Both the position numbers and the translations under genes were made by a program. This document shows positions 62,956-64,000 of a DNA stretch of 64,000 nucleotides, one piece after another. Source of the stretch: G963676655 sp963676655 (GTDB taxonomy: Bacteria > Verrucomicrobiota > Lentisphaeria > Victivallales > Victivallaceae); contig CAXXKX010000005.1 in the NCBI GenBank assembly GCA_963676655.2, positions 310,001 to 374,000 of the forward strand, given 5' to 3'. Every line of letters starts with the position of its first letter. Positions within the stretch are counted from its first letter, which is position 1. A model generated the notes under the pieces. That model made no database searches. It was given only the letters and a program-made list of their open reading frames with translations, and was not told where the DNA came from.

Positions 62956-64000
62956 ATGCCCGACAACGGTAGTACTTACAACATTTCGACTGACATCTGG
63001 AACCGCAAATACCGTTATAAAGGGGGCGAAGAATTTCCCGAAGACAAAACACCGGACGACACCATGCGGCGCGTTGCCAAGGCTTGTGCAGCGGCTGAAA
63101 AAGACAGCGAAAAATGGGAACAGGAATTTGGCGATATTCTCCGCAATTTCGAGTTCATTCCCGGCGGACGTATCATTGCAAACCTGGGGACTTCTCGTGA
63201 TCAGGTAACCATGTTCAACTGTTATGTCATGAATAAAATCGAAGATTCAATCGAAGGGATTTTCGATACCGTCAAAGAATCCGCGATGACCCAGAAACAA
63301 GGCGGCGGAGTCGGCTTTGACTTCTCAACTATCCGTCCCGAAGGTTCACATATTCAGGGGTGTGGAGCCCAGTCATCCGGACCTTTAAGCTTCATGCAGG
63401 TACTTGATTCAACCTGCCGGACCATCATGAGTGCCGGACAGCGGCGTGGTGCCCAGATGGGAGTTATGCGCTGTGATCATCCCGATATCGAAAAATTCAT
63501 CTCTGCCAAACGTAAGAACGAACAACTGAAAATGTTCAACCTGTCAGTCGCCATTACTAAAGATTTTATGGAGGCGGTGAAAAACAATGCTGACTGGGAA
63601 CTGAAATTCAACGGCGAGGTTCACAAGACGGTCAAGGCGGCGGATCTCTGGACTCAAATAATGCGTTCCACCTACGACTATGCCGAACCCGGCTTCCTGC
63701 TGATTGACAAAATCAACGAAATGAACAATCTTCATTACTGTGAAGAAATTACCGCCACAAATCCTTGCGGCGAACAGCCCCTGCCCCCATATGGAGCATG
63801 CCTCCTGGGTTCGGCCAACCTGACCAGGTTCGTAAATAAACCGTTTACCAATAAAGCTGAGTTCAACTTCAAGCGTTTGGCTGAAGTTATCACCACTGCT
63901 GTCAGACTGCTGGATAATGTTATTGAACTCAGCAATTATCCGCTTGAAGCACAAAGGCTTGAAGCAAACTCTAAACGGCGTATGGGCATCGGCATTACCG
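62956..64000 (+). CDS. nrdJ: Adenosylcobalamin-dependent ribonucleotide reductase (class II), 5' part
   Basis: AAGGAGATTATA precedes ATG 62956 and the frame stays open to the window end (348 codons). Motifs of the class II large subunit are visible: FIPGGRIIANLGTSRDQVT, MFNCYVMNKIEDS (substrate-binding Cys), TQKQGGGVGFDFSTIRP, SAGQRRGAQMGVMRCDHPDI, and ATNPCGEQPLPPYGACLLGSAN (with the radical Cys in NPCGEQ). The ATP-cone domain is absent at the start. It makes deoxyribonucleotides aerobically or anaerobically using B12. The gene is controlled by the NrdR boxes upstream. Confidence 0.95.
   Translation, partial: MPDNGSTYNISTDIWNRKYRYKGGEEFPEDKTPDDTMRRVAKACAAAEKDSEKWEQEFGDILRNFEFIPGGRIIANLGTSRDQVTMFNCYVMNKIEDSIEGIFDTVKESAMTQKQGGGVGFDFSTIRPEGSHIQGCGAQSSGPLSFMQVLDSTCRTIMSAGQRRGAQMGVMRCDHPDIEKFISAKRKNEQLKMFNLSVAITKDFMEAVKNNADWELKFNGEVHKTVKAADLWTQIMRSTYDYAEPGFLLIDKINEMNNLHYCEEITATNPCGEQPLPPYGACLLGSANLTRFVNKPFTNKAEFNFKRLAEVITTAVRLLDNVIELSNYPLEAQRLEANSKRRMGIGIT

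Overview
The window looks like a chromosomal segment of a Lentisphaerota bacterium (PVC group, Victivallales-like). This is inferred from gene style, not from a marker tree. There are four short secreted proteins with a prepilin-type leader (FTLIELLVVIAIIAILAS) and a C-terminal DGHV-type tail, two of them beside LacI-type regulators. There are also large secreted BNR/LamG carbohydrate-active proteins, SSS and Atg22-like transporters, and a B12-dependent ribonucleotide reductase. Gene starts are mostly preceded by AGGAG-type ribosome binding sites, and several TTGACA-N17-TATAAT-type promoters are readable. No tRNA, rRNA or CRISPR array was seen.

Layout. 1-3000: end of a probable histidine kinase, then an AT-rich island with a membrane protein, a GIY-YIG/T5orf172-type protein and a decayed duplicate of part of the membrane gene. 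3000-6400: lipoprotein esterase, then recR, a YbaB/EbfC gene and glycyl-tRNA synthetase on the minus strand. 6400-12000: a response regulator and small proteins, a formylglycine-generating-enzyme-like protein, and a 1.1-kb array of about 250-bp hairpin-rich tandem repeats. 12000-22600: a polysaccharide-utilisation locus with two paralogous BNR-4 proteins, a LacI regulator, two prepilin-like proteins and an SSS symporter. 22600-28800: an AT-rich accessory island with a GT-C-like membrane protein, an HEFGH metallopeptidase and a small membrane-protein gene split by an IS1634-type element with 29-bp inverted ends. 29000-35500: a pabB-pabC fusion, a phosphoesterase/CBM9 protein, a group IIC-type intron lodged behind a terminator, and a Spy-like protein. 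36000-48700: alpha-L-fucosidase with AraC regulator, cyclophilin, NagA, D-lactate dehydrogenase, DinB, and an aminosugar operon (IclR regulator, GH20 hexosaminidase, GKRP/MurQ-like double-SIS protein). 48700-55400: a 1028-residue secreted glycosidase-like protein, two further prepilin-like proteins and a second LacI regulator. 55800-64000: signal peptidase I, rhomboid protease, QueA, MFS exporter, an SDR, TsaB, a membrane-anchored protein and the start of nrdJ under a pair of NrdR boxes.

The metabolic theme is extracellular breakdown of complex, probably marine or gut, glycans followed by import and intracellular aminosugar and fucose processing under local regulators. The most unusual part is the noncoding DNA. 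It holds several dispersed repeat families: a 220-bp inverted pair, the 250-bp array with a solo inverted copy, a 54-bp array with a solo inverted copy, a 190-bp nested palindrome, and many 7-10-bp micro-tandem repeats that often carry stop codons in every frame.
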